A DNA stretch of 64,000 nucleotides from Artemisia argyi (Eukaryota > Streptophyta > Magnoliopsida > Asterales > Asteraceae). The stretch covers positions 301,149,357 through 301,213,356 of the forward strand of contig CM060709.1 of the NCBI GenBank assembly GCA_030686995.1. The letters run 5' to 3'. This document shows positions 34,447 through 46,041 of the stretch, in pieces. The first letter of the stretch is position 1, and each line of letters opens with the position of its first letter. The translations under genes and the position numbers were made by a program. The notes beneath the pieces were generated by a model. That model saw only the letters and a list, made by a program, of their open reading frames with translations. It ran no database searches and was not told the DNA's origin.

Positions 34447-36303
34447 CCCATGACCTTGAGTCTAGCTACAAGACTCGTAAATAAAGAAAAGCGCTTCTTG
34501 GGAGGCAACCCATGTTTTGTGTGATTTTATGTTTGTTTATTTGTTTGATTGTTATTTGCTTCCGTATGCATGCTTAATTTTTATTGTTGGTTGATCATGT
34601 TTCGCAATTAAAATGTGGAAATACTTTACTTTGTTGTTTTGGCCTAGTCTTAACTCCACCTAAAAGTATTTTTGCAAAAGATAAGTGTAAGGGGAAACCC
34701 CAAATATGTTTTTAAGAAACAAACCGATCATGATTCTCCACAATATTAAATGAACATGTATATTCGTATTTGTTAGAGTCAAATGCTTGTATTGAGTCAT
34801 AATGAAGTTTTGCAGGATTTTCCAGGAAGTAGGACCAAGTTTTTCCAGAAATTTTCCGGAAACTTAACATAAAAATTTCTGCAGGTCAATTCTGACGGCG
34901 TCATGAGTTTACTCTAGACGGCGTCAGGTGTAAAAATCTGAAAATTTTACCGGTTTTGTTTTTCTAACGGAGTCTTATGGTTTTTGTGAATTATTAAGTT
35001 TTATAATCTCCAGGAGATCTGCAAACTTCATTCCACAAGCATTATATCTTATCTTGTTTTCTAGGATTTAGTAACTTATATAGGATGCCGCCGATTTTAT
35101 GCGAGGTTGTCTTGTCTATTTTCTCAGGTTTTACAGGTTATGTATGACAAGAAGATGATTTATATTCTGGAAGGGAAGCTTTGATTGTTCATTTTCTTGG
35201 AGGAAGATTTAACCTGGCCACCTAATTATCCATACCGAGCGAATCAGGGGAGTATTTGATTTCATTCTCTTTACTTTTTCACTTTTACATTCTTTACTTG
35301 AACATTGGGGACAATGTTCATCTTAAGTGTAAGGGGAGGGTAAAAAGATGATACCTTACATGTACACTTTCGCTTGAGTTTGTTTTGTTTAATGGTAGAT
35401 GTGTAATAAAACTATTAGAAATACTTGTTAGTGCAATTTTAGCGCCAAATTTAAAATTTTTTACAACATTTAGGAGTGAAACTTTAGCCATAGCAAGCGT
35501 CTCATGGATAGGAGATTGTATGACTAGCACATAACCGTATATTCAGAAAAATTTTCCACCCAAATATGTGAGGTTCGCCTTTAGATTTGATAGGAAAAGC
35601 ATTTACTATTAGTGCTTATGAGTGTACCGGTAGCATTTAGATTCTAGAACTTGCGTTAGTGATGCATCCCGAGACCGCTAGTGAGACTACATTCGCGTGG
35701 TAGGATTTACTACATGATAAGAGGCATTAGGATCACCCTTGTGTTAAACCCGTATTATAATTACTTGACCATTTAAGTCATATTACTTGACTAGTTAAGT
35801 CAACTAATTTTTCCAAACACCTTAGCGTTGTACTCATTTTTAGTACACGAAACCCCTAGTACACCCCTCCGAGCCTATCTTTTCGTTTCTAACTTTAAGC
35901 ATTTTACTTAAAGGAAGAATTTGTTACACCCCACTTAAATGTACAACCAAATCGCCTTAGCCTTCCGTGTATGCGCTCATTTTTAGTGCATTATTGTTAT
36001 TTGTTAAACCCTAAGTTAACTATCTAATTGATTACATGGTTGCTAAGTTGAGTCATATCATTGTACATATTGTTTTGGGACGATTGGGACTCATGGGTGA
36101 AGTACTTATTTTATGGAGTATTGGGGAAAAACATCATTTATTACCCCCATATGTACGTTAATCTTAAAAGTGCTCCAAGTGTTTTGATTTTCTTAATTCG
36201 AGTCATTAGTTTAGTTTATTGTAAAGTATGTAAAGATTCAAGTGTAAGGGGAATTCCCATTCCCTATGATGTATTATTTTGGATGATAGGGTAAGAGTGT
36301 ATG

Positions 36304-36346
<43 letters not shown>

Positions 36347-36892
36347 GGACTACCATCCATTTTTATTCTATGTTCATTTTATGTTTTTGTTATTTTTCAT
36401 TTATTAGCTTAAGTCGAGTCTAGTCTTGGCTTAGCAACGCCTTATTGTACATGTAATTAACTAAGATTGTTAACTCCCCACCAGTAAAACTTCTTTTATC
36501 CAACAAAACCGTGTATTTCATATCCCTACACCTAACGTTACAACCCTTTAAAAGACCTCTTTGATAGTTTATCCTAGGTGCTTACGTCATGTGGTGGAGG
36601 TTTGATCCTTTCCCAAGCCTATGGTAATCTATTTTGCTATGACAGGTAGTGAGAGATATCTTCCGTTTCCATATTGTAATTTACACTTTATTACACCCGA
36701 GAGATGTGAGTATCTAAACACTATTTGTGAGGTGCTTGTATATGACCTCCGTGCTTGTCTATTGGTCTTTAGTGGAACGATTATTTGTTGTAATTACTTT
36801 TATATTAGTGTTAAATGACCCCTAACTTGTATTTTGACTAGAATAAAAGCGCATTTGCTTGAGGACAAGCAAATCTCAAGTGTAAGGGTATA
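34447..36892 (+). other. Conserved non-coding 3' region of element A
   Basis: No ORF. Nearly every part aligns with 59977-62458 of element B, including GCGCTTCTTGGGAGGCAACC just after the ORF, a TGACGGCGTCA motif pair near 34897-34925, the palindrome GAACATTGGGGACAATGTTC (35300-35319), an A run of about 38 (36308-36345) and ATTTGCTTGAGGACAAGC with its inverted partner (36853-36874) just before the right LTR. Confidence 0.8.
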
Positions 36893-38559
36893 TGATAAGG
36901 CGAAAAATGATCCGTTTTTAGGGGGTCATTTAAGCCCGGAATTGAGTTTATTTGATCAAATATTGCCCTAAATCGTTCCTTTTGTGATTTTAGGTACTTT
37001 GGGAGTGAAATCTGGAAAAGGAAGCAATTCGGACGTTTTTAGAGCATAAAAGTGAAGAAAACGCCAAAGTCTTAATTTTCCATGCTGGGAACAGTAGGTG
37101 ACAGCGTCAAGAGTAACTCCCTGACGGCGTCAAGAGCAAAATTCCATGACGATCCAGAAGAGATTTGACGGCGTCATGAAGGTAGGGCATCAAGAGTTAA
37201 AGTCATGACGGCCTGGAAACGATTAAGTCTTGACGGCGTCAAATGTAGATCAAGGTAGTCCGAGAAGAGTTTTGGCGGCGAGGTGACGGCATCACAATGT
37301 TTGTCTTGACGCCGTCAGACCCCTTTTCCTATATATAGTTTTCTAATTTTTACACATAAAAGAAAGAAGTTTTGGGAGAAACCCTAAGTACGATTTTGGT
37401 GTAACTTTACAGGTTTTTCAAGGGTTCCAACCCCTTGATACCTTGCATGTGTAATCAAGATAAGTGTTCTTTTAATTCAATCGATATGTCTATGTGTTGG
37501 TTGTCTATATCTTGTTCTTGTCTTAATTCCATCATGCTAGGCTAGATCTATCTTGTGTTTGCTTAGATCTAATGAAACCTAGATATTGATTATGTGTTGA
37601 TTACTTGTTTATTCTTGTCTTGGATGAATGATTTAAGGGTGAGCAAACGGACCGGATGGACCGGACCGACCGACAAAACCGACCGGACCGGACCGGACCG
37701 ACCACATTCGGTCCGGTCCTCGGTCTATACTTTTAGGATAATTCGGTCCTCGGTCCGGTCGGTCCGGTCCGGACCGACCAAAAAACCGAAAAAACGTGCC
37801 AAAATATGCCTAATTGGACCGGACCGACCGAAGACCGGACCGGACCGACCACATTCGGTCCGGTCTCGGTCTATGGTTTTTCCGGTTCTCGGTCCTCGGT
37901 CCGGTCCGGTCCGGTTTTTGGACCATGCTCACCCTTAGAATGATTTATATGTTAGGCTTAAGAAAATTGGCAGATCTCCAATTGGTAACATGCTTGAACG
38001 TCTTAAGAAACATGAACCGACGCGCACTAGGTCTTTATTGGTTGTATTTAATGCATGAGCCACTGTTTACAATCCCTATAGTTGTGCTGGGCATGGTGTA
38101 GGAGGAGATAAGAGCTCATAGAATTGGGGAGTTAAGTGTGCCACCCCATGAATGGTATTAAGGAATACGATCCGTCATCCATGCAATTATAACAAGTAAT
38201 TAACGTGTAAAAGATGTCTAGGGAGTAGTGAAATCTAATTAAACACATTTTCTCCAATTACTGCTCACAACTTTAGTATAATTTAGTTTAATTTCATTTT
38301 TAGTATTTTATTTTGATTGCATCTTAGTATTGGGTTAGTTGAATAGCAACTAATTCCGCCCAAATCTTTCAAACACGAGATTTTTAATTGCTTTCTAAAA
38401 AATATAAAAATACAAAAATAATCATCCCTCACATTTAGAACTAGTATTTAGGCTTTCTAATCCTAGCGACACTATTCTTAAGCTGAACGATCAATCCCCC
38501 GGTACTTGTCACTATACTATACTACAACGATCAGGTACACTGCCTGGTGGGGGTTGTAA
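36893..38559 (+). repeat. Element A right LTR, interrupted and 3'-truncated
   Basis: Starts TGATAAGGCGAAAA and matches the left LTR except for a 304-bp hAT insertion plus 8-bp duplication at 37634-37945. It stops at GGGGGTTGTA, about 52 bp before the expected CA end, where it runs directly into the aORF of element G. Confidence 0.9.
37634..37937. mobile_element. Non-autonomous hAT element filled with GGACCG repeats
   Basis: A 304-bp element, TAAGGGTGAGCA...TGCTCACCCTTA, flanked by 8-bp duplications gaatgatt (37626-37633 and 37938-37945). The undisturbed left LTR of A has a single gaatgatt at the equivalent place (near 32715), which proves the insertion and its ends. The interior is permutations of GGACCGGACCGACC and its complement CGGTCCGGTC. 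No coding capacity. Confidence 0.96.
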
Positions 38560-40603
38560 AGACTCCAAGATTTCTGATACTTTTCCCATTAGCTACCCTG
38601 AGGAATCGGCGGAGAAACTTAGCGCCAAAATCATTAAACTCAGGGAAGTGCCTCCCTGTTTTTTGTGGGTGTATGGGCTTTCTACCGTGTGGGAAACAAA
38701 AGATGTTCAGGTCGTTCTAAAGGACGCCGAAGGGCGTGGTAATATACATGTTACATTGTTATTTCGATTTATTTTTAGAAGTTACTTTTTCTCTCTTTTT
38801 ATTATTTGTTGTCTTGCTTTTAGTTGTGAGTATGGCTGAATTTATGGAATTACCGGACTGGGAAGGTACTGAGGTGACGGAGGGTGAAGAAATACCCGCT
38901 GGCCAAGAGCGTCCCCAATGGACCGCTCCGTTTCTTGCTGCAGGGAAAGAGTTGCCTCCTAAAGATAGTCTGATGAGGTTAGCCGAGAAACCTAATCAGA
39001 AGGTTATTGAGGCTCGCCAAAAAAAAGAGCAAGAAGCTCTTAAGAGGAAGGCACGGGCCGGAGAAGGAACCTCCACCACTATGCCCAAAAGGATAAGTAG
39101 AGACCCTGCGGCGCCACAGGACGGGGCCTCCTTGGATGTAACTGTAGATGCAACCCCTCTGAATCAGGCCTACCCTTTTATCACCCCAGAGCAAGGTCAT
39201 GTCAATCCTGAGGGTGAGGAGGATATCGCTAACCAAACTGCTCCCCAAATGTCCGCAGAGCATCAAATGGGGCAAGATGGTGATGGGGCTAATGAAAATG
39301 GGGCTTCTCAGCCCACGCGCGGCAATACTCCTCTCATTCATCTGGACTCGCCGGAGAGAGAGCAGGAACCCTGTGCCTCCGATGGTTAGTGTTTATTTTA
39401 TTTTCATAGAGCATTTGGTGTAGCCTCTTTTTAACATACTTTGTTCGTTTTTCAGCGATGTCTGCGCCTCGTTCGGGACCTTCCAGGCGACCCGTCATTC
39501 ATGTGGTTCCCTCCGACCACTCTGGTATGACCGCTATTCATGTTTGTTTCCCAATATTTCCAAATTAGGTGTGCGTAGTCCTGATCACTTTCTTATTTTC
39601 AGATCATTCCGTCGAGCAGGCGAATTACTTTGTTCCGGCATGGACCCTTTGAGACGACGTCCAGATCAATTCCTACATGGCCTGTCGTGAGATGATTAAC
39701 AATCTGCCCACCCCTGCTGAACAGTCTGCTTTGGAGGATCTGAATAACATTGACTTGGTCCGACTGACATATGAGCAGTTGGGGACCAGTATCATTTCCC
39801 AAGGGGAGGTACTCAGGAGGTTTAGGCATCTAAATGCTGACTACCGGGAGTTGCACCAAATTCATGAGAAGTGTGGTGATTGGAGTGCCAAGCTAGAAGA
39901 GGTTGAGAGGGAGCGTGATTCTATGGTTGAACAATTCTACAAGCTCTCCGCCGAACGTGGGGATGTTTGTCGCCGGTATGAGGCTTGTGCCAAAAGGGAG
40001 GAGGCGTTGTTAGGGAATGTTGAGGAGTTCGGGAGGGAGAAAGAAACCTGGTCGAACACCCATACTCAACAAACAGAGAGGATAAAACAACTGGAGGCTG
40101 AACTGTCCGCCTCCAATGACTTGGCTGCAAGGTTGAAGGCTAGCAATTCGGACCTTACAACGGATCTTGCTCAGGCAGAAATTGTTCGTCAGAACATGGT
40201 CAAATCCCTGATTCCGACCGTCTTTCGATGACTAATGGACAGCGAAGAGTACAAGAAATCTCTGGCAAAGCCTTTGAGCCTTTCCTTCTCTGCGGGTTGG
40301 TTGGAGGGGATACGCCTCGCTCGAAAACCGGAGGAGGTGGATAAAATCATTTGTACCTCGAAGAAAGTCAACATGGCGGCTCCCTCCATATGGAAGACCG
40401 AGTTTAACAAGGTTTTTTCTCTTGAGTACCCCTTCATCAAAAAGGTTGCAGATTCTCATCGGCTTCCGCTAGGGGACCTCATGAACATCTTCCCGGATTC
40501 TACCACCCCTCAAGGTTTGCTGGGTGCTTCAGGGTTGTCTGCCGGTGGTCCTACTCCCTTAGCGCCTACTGATACTGAGGCAAATGTTGACCCTCCCGTT
40601 TGA

Positions 40604-41228
40604 ATAATTTTTTGTAAACGACTATTTTGTTGTCCTTCGGACACCTGAACTTTTGTTATACTATTCAATGGTGTATGCACCTTGTTGATATAATTTGTTT
40701 TGCCATTGTAACTTGTCATTTTCAATTTTATGTTATATATACATGTGATCTTTAACCAAACCGAAATTATCTTATGTTATATATACACGCTGTAGTTTGT
40801 CCATAACGTTTAACAGGGCAACCGAAACGAAATTATCGCTCGAGCGCACGGAACGGAATTACCGTCCGTGCACCCATAATATTTAATAGGGTAATCGAAG
40901 AGAAATTATCGCTTGAGCATCCGGGGCGAAATTATCGTCCGGGCATCCATAGTGTTACAGGGCATTCAGAACGAAATTATCGTTTGAGCATCTGGGATGA
41001 AATTATCATCCGGGCATCCATAGTGTTTCAGGGCATTCAAAATGAAATTATCGTTTGAGCATCCGGGCATTGGTAGGTCCCTGATGGGGGCCAGCCATCA
41101 GGAGAGAAATTACTTTATTGCAAAACATGCTCCTCCTCTTACTTCCGGGAGGGGCATTCAAACTTGATTTATTATCATTTAAAAAGGTACTTGCCATTAC
41201 ATCAGATCCGGAATTATAACAATAACAC
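40604..41228. repeat. Tandem repeats between aORF and pol of element G
   Basis: From about 40815 to 41075 there are alternating half-units like gaaattatcgttcgagcatc and gaaattatcgtccgggcatc; the full period near 40943-41014 is about 71 bp. Tandem repeats between pol and the 3' LTR are characteristic of Tat/Ogre-type Gypsy elements. The left part (40604-40814) is AT-rich without feature. Confidence 0.8.
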
Positions 41229-41231
41229 TTT

Positions 41232-43352
41232 TTATAAGAAGCAATTTCGGAGATTCATGGCATGCCACGGGCAGGGTACGTCCTTGTCATCCATTGTCTG
41301 TAAATTATAAGAACCGTTGTCGTATGCTTCCACCACCCGGTAAGGGCCTTCCCAGTTTGGACCCAGCTTTCCCAGGTTTTCGATTCGGCTAGCTTCTTTC
41401 CTCCGATACACGAAATCTCCCACTTTAAAGTTAACCGGTTTGACCCTTCGGTTATAATATCGTTCCACTTGGGTTTTGTATTTAGCTTCCCTTATAGCCG
41501 CATCTTCTCTTCTTTCCTGCAATAGATCAAGCGAGAGGCGCTGCTCCTCTTCATTTCGGTCTACCGCCCTCCATAGATCTTCCTCGCTGCGGTTTTCATC
41601 GAGCATTATCGTTCGGTATGTAGGCATCCCTATTTCTGCCGGGATCATTGCCTCGCTACCGTAGGTGAGACTAAAAGGTGTTTCTCCGTTACTTGTCTTG
41701 AGGGACGTTCGGTACGCCCATAGAACGCTCGGCAGTTCGTCCACCCATCCGGATCTGGCTCTCCCTAGCCTTGCCTTTATCCCCTTCAAGAGACTCTCAT
41801 TGGCTCTTTCTACTAACCCGTTTGCTTGAGGGTGTGCAACTGCCGTATTCCTCTGTCTGATATTTAGCTTATGACACCAGCTTTTGAATGGGTCGTTCAC
41901 AAAATTAGTTCCATTGTCCGTTACTATCACCCCCGCCAATCCGAAACGGCATGCTATATTTTCCCATACGAACTTCTTTACGTCCTTCCCGGTAGTCTTG
42001 GCTAGCGGTTTAGCTTCTATTCACTTGGTAAAGTAATCTATCGCCACAATGAGGAACTTTACTTTTCCTGGTGCTTCCGGGAATGGCCCCAACATATCCA
42101 TTCCCCATTGGAAGAAAGGCCAAGGTGCCATGATGGATGTTAGGGGGGTTTTTGGTAGCTTTGGCACCGGAGCATGTATCTGACAGGAGTCACATTTACG
42201 GATCTCTTCCATGGCGTCTTTATGCATCGTTGGCCAGTAATATCCTTGTCTTATTAATTTGGCTACAACGGATCTTGGTCCGGAGTGCATACCACAAATT
42301 CCTTCGTGTACTTCTCGTATTATGTAATTTGCTTGAAGGGGGCCTACATATCTTAGCATTGGGTTCAAATATGATTTCTTGAAGAGGATTCCTTCCTGCA
42401 TGGTATAATGTGGTATTTTCATTCGTAGACTTCTGGCTTCATTGGTGTTCTCCGGCCATACTCCCTCTTCTAGACACTTGACAATAGGGGTCATCCAATT
42501 ATCTTTTTCTTCCTCAACTATGGCATTTATCTGCTCCTCATCAACGGACGGTCTTTCTAAAATTTCCACCAACACTTCCTTAGTCAGGTGGTTAAAAGCT
42601 ACGGAAGCCAACTTACTTAGTATGTCTGCCTTCTGATTTTGTGACCTGGGGATGTTCTGGATTTTGAAGCTTTTGAAACGGGCCGCGTGCTCTTTTACCT
42701 TTGCCAGGTATCGTATCATGTTATCCTTAGTCGCGATAAAATCTCCATTCACTTGGCTTGCTACCAACTTAGAATCAACCCTTACATCCAATGCTTCTAT
42801 TTTCATTTGTTCGGCAATCCAAAGGCCGGCTAATAGCGCCTCATATTCCGCCGCGTTATTTGTACTTTCGAACTTTAAACGAAGGGCATAAGTGTATTCT
42901 TCTTGAGAGGGCCCAATGAGCACAAGGCCCGCCCCTGCCCCTTTCTTACTAGACGCTTCGTCCGTATATAAGATCCATTCGACCTGCTCACTAAGTTCCC
43001 CAACCATGCTTTCTTCTTTCTCTCCCACCGGTATTTCCGTGAGAAAATTCGCTAGCACCTGCCTTTTGACTGCGTTTCTGGGAATGTATGTAATATCATA
43101 CGCCCCCAACTCCACGACATACTTTGCCATCTTCCCAGAGGCCTCCGCCTTGCCTAATATCTGCCTAATGGGCTGATCCATAATCACTGTCATCGGATGT
43201 GCTTCAAAGTACCTTCGTAGCCTTCTTGAGGCGTGTAATAGGCATACAGCCAACTTTTCCATGGGAGAGTAGTTTCTTTTGGATTCACTTAGTGTTCGGC
43301 TGACATAATGCACCGGTAGTTGCTTTCCTTTTCTGTCAGCGAGCAGGATAGC
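41232..43352 (-). pseudogene. Element G pol fragment: RNase H, extra RNase H, integrase
   Basis: Minus-strand frame that enters from the Copia junction at 43352. In order: the end of the RT-linked RNase H (LPVHYVSRTLSESKRNYSP); an additional plant-type RNase H with its acidic residues (WILYTDEASS, NNAAEYEALL, RVDSKLVASQ), the hallmark of the Tat lineage; the HHCC zinc-binding domain of integrase (H and H in HEGICGMHSG, CDSCQ); and the catalytic core with D (WGMDMLGPFP), D (VTDNGTNF) and E (LVERANESL). A GPY/F motif (GPNWEGPYRVV) closes it. A single TGA at 42023-42021 interrupts the core, at a site where relatives have a tryptophan. Protease, reverse transcriptase and gag of G are not in the window; they presumably lie beyond element C. 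Confidence 0.93.
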
Positions 43353-43848
43353 TGTTGGGAATTACAATTAAGTTGATAAGACAAAACATGTGAAACATGA
43401 GGGACTTATGGAGACAAAGGAAGAAACTTGCAAAGAAAGAAAAAGATTACTGCATATCTTTTTATTTTTCTAGAATATCCTTTGTAACCCTAGTATCTCT
43501 ATTATATAAAGAGATACAGGGAATTGGTTTTTAATTGTACGTACAAGATGTAAAGTCCAGGAAAAGTGTGTGTGTGTTTAGGGCGTATAGTTATTGTAAA
43601 CGCCTAGACTTGTTGATTAGTGTTTAAGCCTCAACGATCTTAGATCGCTGTTAGGATGTAACCGTGCTACACTTGATCACGTAGCATTGGGGCTTTGGTG
43701 TATGTTAGAGTAGAAATGATGACGAGAAACCTTGTTAGCAATAATAATGATGTGTTTGTTTATTCCGCTGCGTATCGTGTTCATTCATTATAATTGTGCA
43801 ATCCCTAGATGAGGTCTAAACAACCTCGAGCTATAAACGATCTTAACA
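43353..43848 (+). repeat. Element C left LTR
   Basis: 496 bp, TGTTGGGAATTACAATTAAG...GATCTTAACA. TATA-like TATTATATAAAGAG near 43500. Followed after two bases by the primer-binding site. Confidence 0.9.
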
Positions 43849-43850
43849 TG

Positions 43851-43862
43851 TGGTATCAGAGC
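43851..43862 (+). other. Primer-binding site of element C
   Basis: TGGTATCAGAGC, the standard complement of the 3' end of initiator tRNA-Met, used by most plant Copia elements. Confidence 0.95.
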
Positions 43863-43934
43863 TTGTGATCTAGAAGTTGTAATCAAGAAGAAACTGTTCT
43901 TTGCAAGTTTGCTGTTCCTAATCAACTGCTGAAG

Positions 43935-45675
43935 ATGGGTGATGACACACATATGGTGACTGCTTCAAAGGTTCCAATGCTCAACCCTGGTGAATATGAG
44001 CTATGGAAGATGAGAATTCGACAATACATTCGCATGATTGATTATAACATGTGGAATGTTATTATGAATGGTGACTCTTTACCAAAGAAAGGCCCTGATG
44101 GTAAAGAAATACCAATCAAGTCTGCTGAAGAGAATTCTGTTAGGAAGATGGAGATCAAAGCTCACAGTATTCTCTTGATGGGAATACCTAATGAGTTTCA
44201 GTTGGATTTTGAGAGTTGTGAGACTGCTAAAGAATTAATGGATGCTATTGAATTTAGGTTTGGAGGTAATGATGCTACCAAGAAGTCAAGGAAGAATATG
44301 TTGAAGCATCAGTTTGAGAACTTTACTGCTGAAAGTGGAGAGAAGATTATTGGCACATACAACAGGCTTAATCAACTTGTCAGTCATCTAAAGCTTGTTG
44401 GCTATGTGGTTCCACAAGAAGATGTGAATCTCAAGTTTCTCAGAAGTCTTGCACCCGAATGGAGTATGCACACTGTTGTTTGGAGGAATAAGCCTGACTT
44501 TGAAACCATGAAGTTGGAAAGCCTCTATAACAATTTAAGAGTGTATGAACCAGAATTATCTACTTCATCTGCTTCTGGTTCACAAAATCTTGCCTTTGTA
44601 TCTTCAAAGTCAAAGGGGTCTAAACAATCTCACTCTGCTGCTTATGGAGTATCTACTGCTGATGGATCTGCTGCTAGTTCTCATGATAATAACTCCACCA
44701 GTGATATGGCTTTATGTGCATTCTTGGCTGATCTAACATCAAGTATAAGGTCATAGGCACTTAATCAAGATCTGGATCACCTTGATGAAGATGATCTTGA
44801 AGAGATGGATCTTAAATGGCAGATGGCCATGTTGACCTTGAGAGCTAGAAAATTCTGGAAGAAAACTGGAAAAGAGATCAAGTACAGACATAAAGAAAAT
44901 GTTGGCTTTGACAAGTCAATGATAGATTGTTACAACTGTAACAGAAAAGGTCACTTTGCCAGAGAATGTAGAGCTCCAAAGAAGGATGGCGAAGCCTTAT
45001 AACAATAACATTGTTCTTTGATTATTCCGCTGTGTCATGTGATGGATTGGGAGAGTATGATTGGAGTGATTTGGCTGATGAAGAACCAAATTATTCCTTG
45101 GTGGCTCAAGTTAAGCCTGAAGTGCATAACTTTGCACTTATGGCTTATTCATCATCATCTTCTGGATCTGACTCTGAGGTATCTAATGATTCTGATTTAT
45201 CTGAGTGTTCTTTTAAGTCTTGTGCTGATACTATAGAAGAACTTAAGTCTAGGAATGAGAGTCTAAATAAAGAAGTGGAAAACCTAAAACTTGATAACTT
45301 AGGTTATAAAGTAGGTATTCAAAATGTTGAAAGAAGACTTGAGTACTTAAAAGAGTGTGAGATGGAATATGTAGATAGAATTAACCAACAAGATGTTGAA
45401 ATTTTTAAGAAAAACAGTGAAATTGAGTTTCTTAAAAATAAATTAGAAGAAACAGAAAAAGATAGAGATGAAGCTCTTGCTGAAAAAGAAAAACATATAG
45501 TAAGAGTAAACAAACAACAATATGCTTCTGATTTGGTTAATAAATCTATTGAGAGTACAATAATGAGGAAAGGAAGTGGAATAGGTTACAATGAGGTTGC
45601 TCCTCCTGTTAAGAGTGCCTATGCTCCACCAGGAAAAAAATTGTCCTTCATTAGTGAGCTAAATATAGAAAAACC
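43935..45675 (+). pseudogene. Element C gag, first part
   Basis: Copia gag of the UBN2-like type. Residues 1-230 contain the usual core (LNPGEYELWKMRIRQYI, WNVIMNGD, ELMDAIEFRFGG, LVSHLKLVGYVVPQEDVNLK, FLRSLAPEWSMHTVVWR). A TAG at 44754-44756 interrupts it where CAG would be expected. A CCHC zinc knuckle follows ([14 protein letters not shown], near 44927-44968). Then a one-base insertion near 44997 shifts the frame, and a coiled-coil segment follows (about 45240-45530). The coding sequence is cut by element D at 45675 and resumes at 54387. Confidence 0.88.
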
Positions 45676-46026
45676 TGTTGGGAACGTTTGAAGTGACGAT
45701 CATTATCGAGTCAATGAGTCGTGTAATAGGGTACAATATTATGTTTGTACGTTAAAGATTTTATATGTTTTATGCTAGTTTATTAATGTTTTCATGTTTT
45801 GCCAAAGTCTAAGGGCTATAAGTGATATAATGTGAAAGATGTTAGTTGCCCTAGACATGGCCTATAAATAGTCTTGTAAACCTCTCATTTGAGGTTGGTT
45901 GGTTGGCTCATTAGGAATAAGAAATTCTCTTATTTCCTCTCTTGTTTCTATCTCTCTCTAAAATTTATCATCTTTCTCTCTCTAGATCTAATATGTGTGA
46001 AATGATATAAAACTTGGGTCCTAACA
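45676..46026 (+). repeat. Element D left LTR
   Basis: 351 bp, TGTTGGGAACGTTTGAAGTG...GGGTCCTAACA, with TATAAATAG-like sequence (ggcctataaatagtc near 45862). Confidence 0.95.
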
Positions 46027-46027
46027 A

Positions 46028-46041
46028 TTGGTATCAAGAGC
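46028..46041 (+). other. Primer-binding site of element D
   Basis: TTGGTATCAAGAGC, the tRNA-Met complement with one extra A relative to TGGTATCAGAGC. Confidence 0.8.

Larger units (their letters stand above)
31982..38559 (+). mobile_element. Element A: non-autonomous Athila/Tat-like LTR retrotransposon
   Basis: LTRs at 31982-33388 and 36893-38559 (the latter with a nested hAT) flank about 3.5 kb that holds one ORF and conserved non-coding sequence but no reverse transcriptase, RNase H or integrase. The left end joins the aORF of G exactly. The right end has lost the last 50 or so bases of the LTR together with the target duplication. I count roughly two dozen differences between the two LTRs, far more than in the related element B, so A is older. 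Confidence 0.9.
31928..40603 (+). pseudogene. Additional ORF (aORF) of Gypsy element G, interrupted
   Basis: Gene of the 'putative gypsy type transposon' family (PF04195-like), lying antisense to the pol of element G as in Tat/Retand elements. It begins at 31928 (MSEIVRTGVVAAPQVKAA), is cut at 31981 by element A, and resumes about 38559 (KDSKISDTFPISYP, then PPCFLWVYGLSTVWETKDV). Likely introns are 38739-38823, 39385-39455 and 39525-39602. A long helical region follows (LEEVERERDSMVEQFYKL, then TERIKQLEAELSASNDLAARL). Two TGA stops (39650-39652, 40229-40231) stand where CGA would keep the frame, as expected from decay of methylated CpG. The frame ends at 40603. The biological role of these antisense ORFs is not established. 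Confidence 0.75.

Noticed and set aside
35318..35530. Minus-strand frame of 70 codons, also present at 60841-61053
   Set aside because: Its conservation between A and B is explained by their common origin; it has no coding signature and lies in the non-coding region.
37594..38101. Open frames across 37.6-38.1 kb rich in G, P, D and T
   Set aside because: They only read through the GGACCG repeats of the hAT element and LTR sequence.
41232..43352. Possible endogenous pararetrovirus (caulimovirus) pol
   Set aside because: The order RNase H, second RNase H, HHCC integrase and GPY/F is that of Tat-type Gypsy elements; caulimoviruses lack integrase, and no movement protein was seen.
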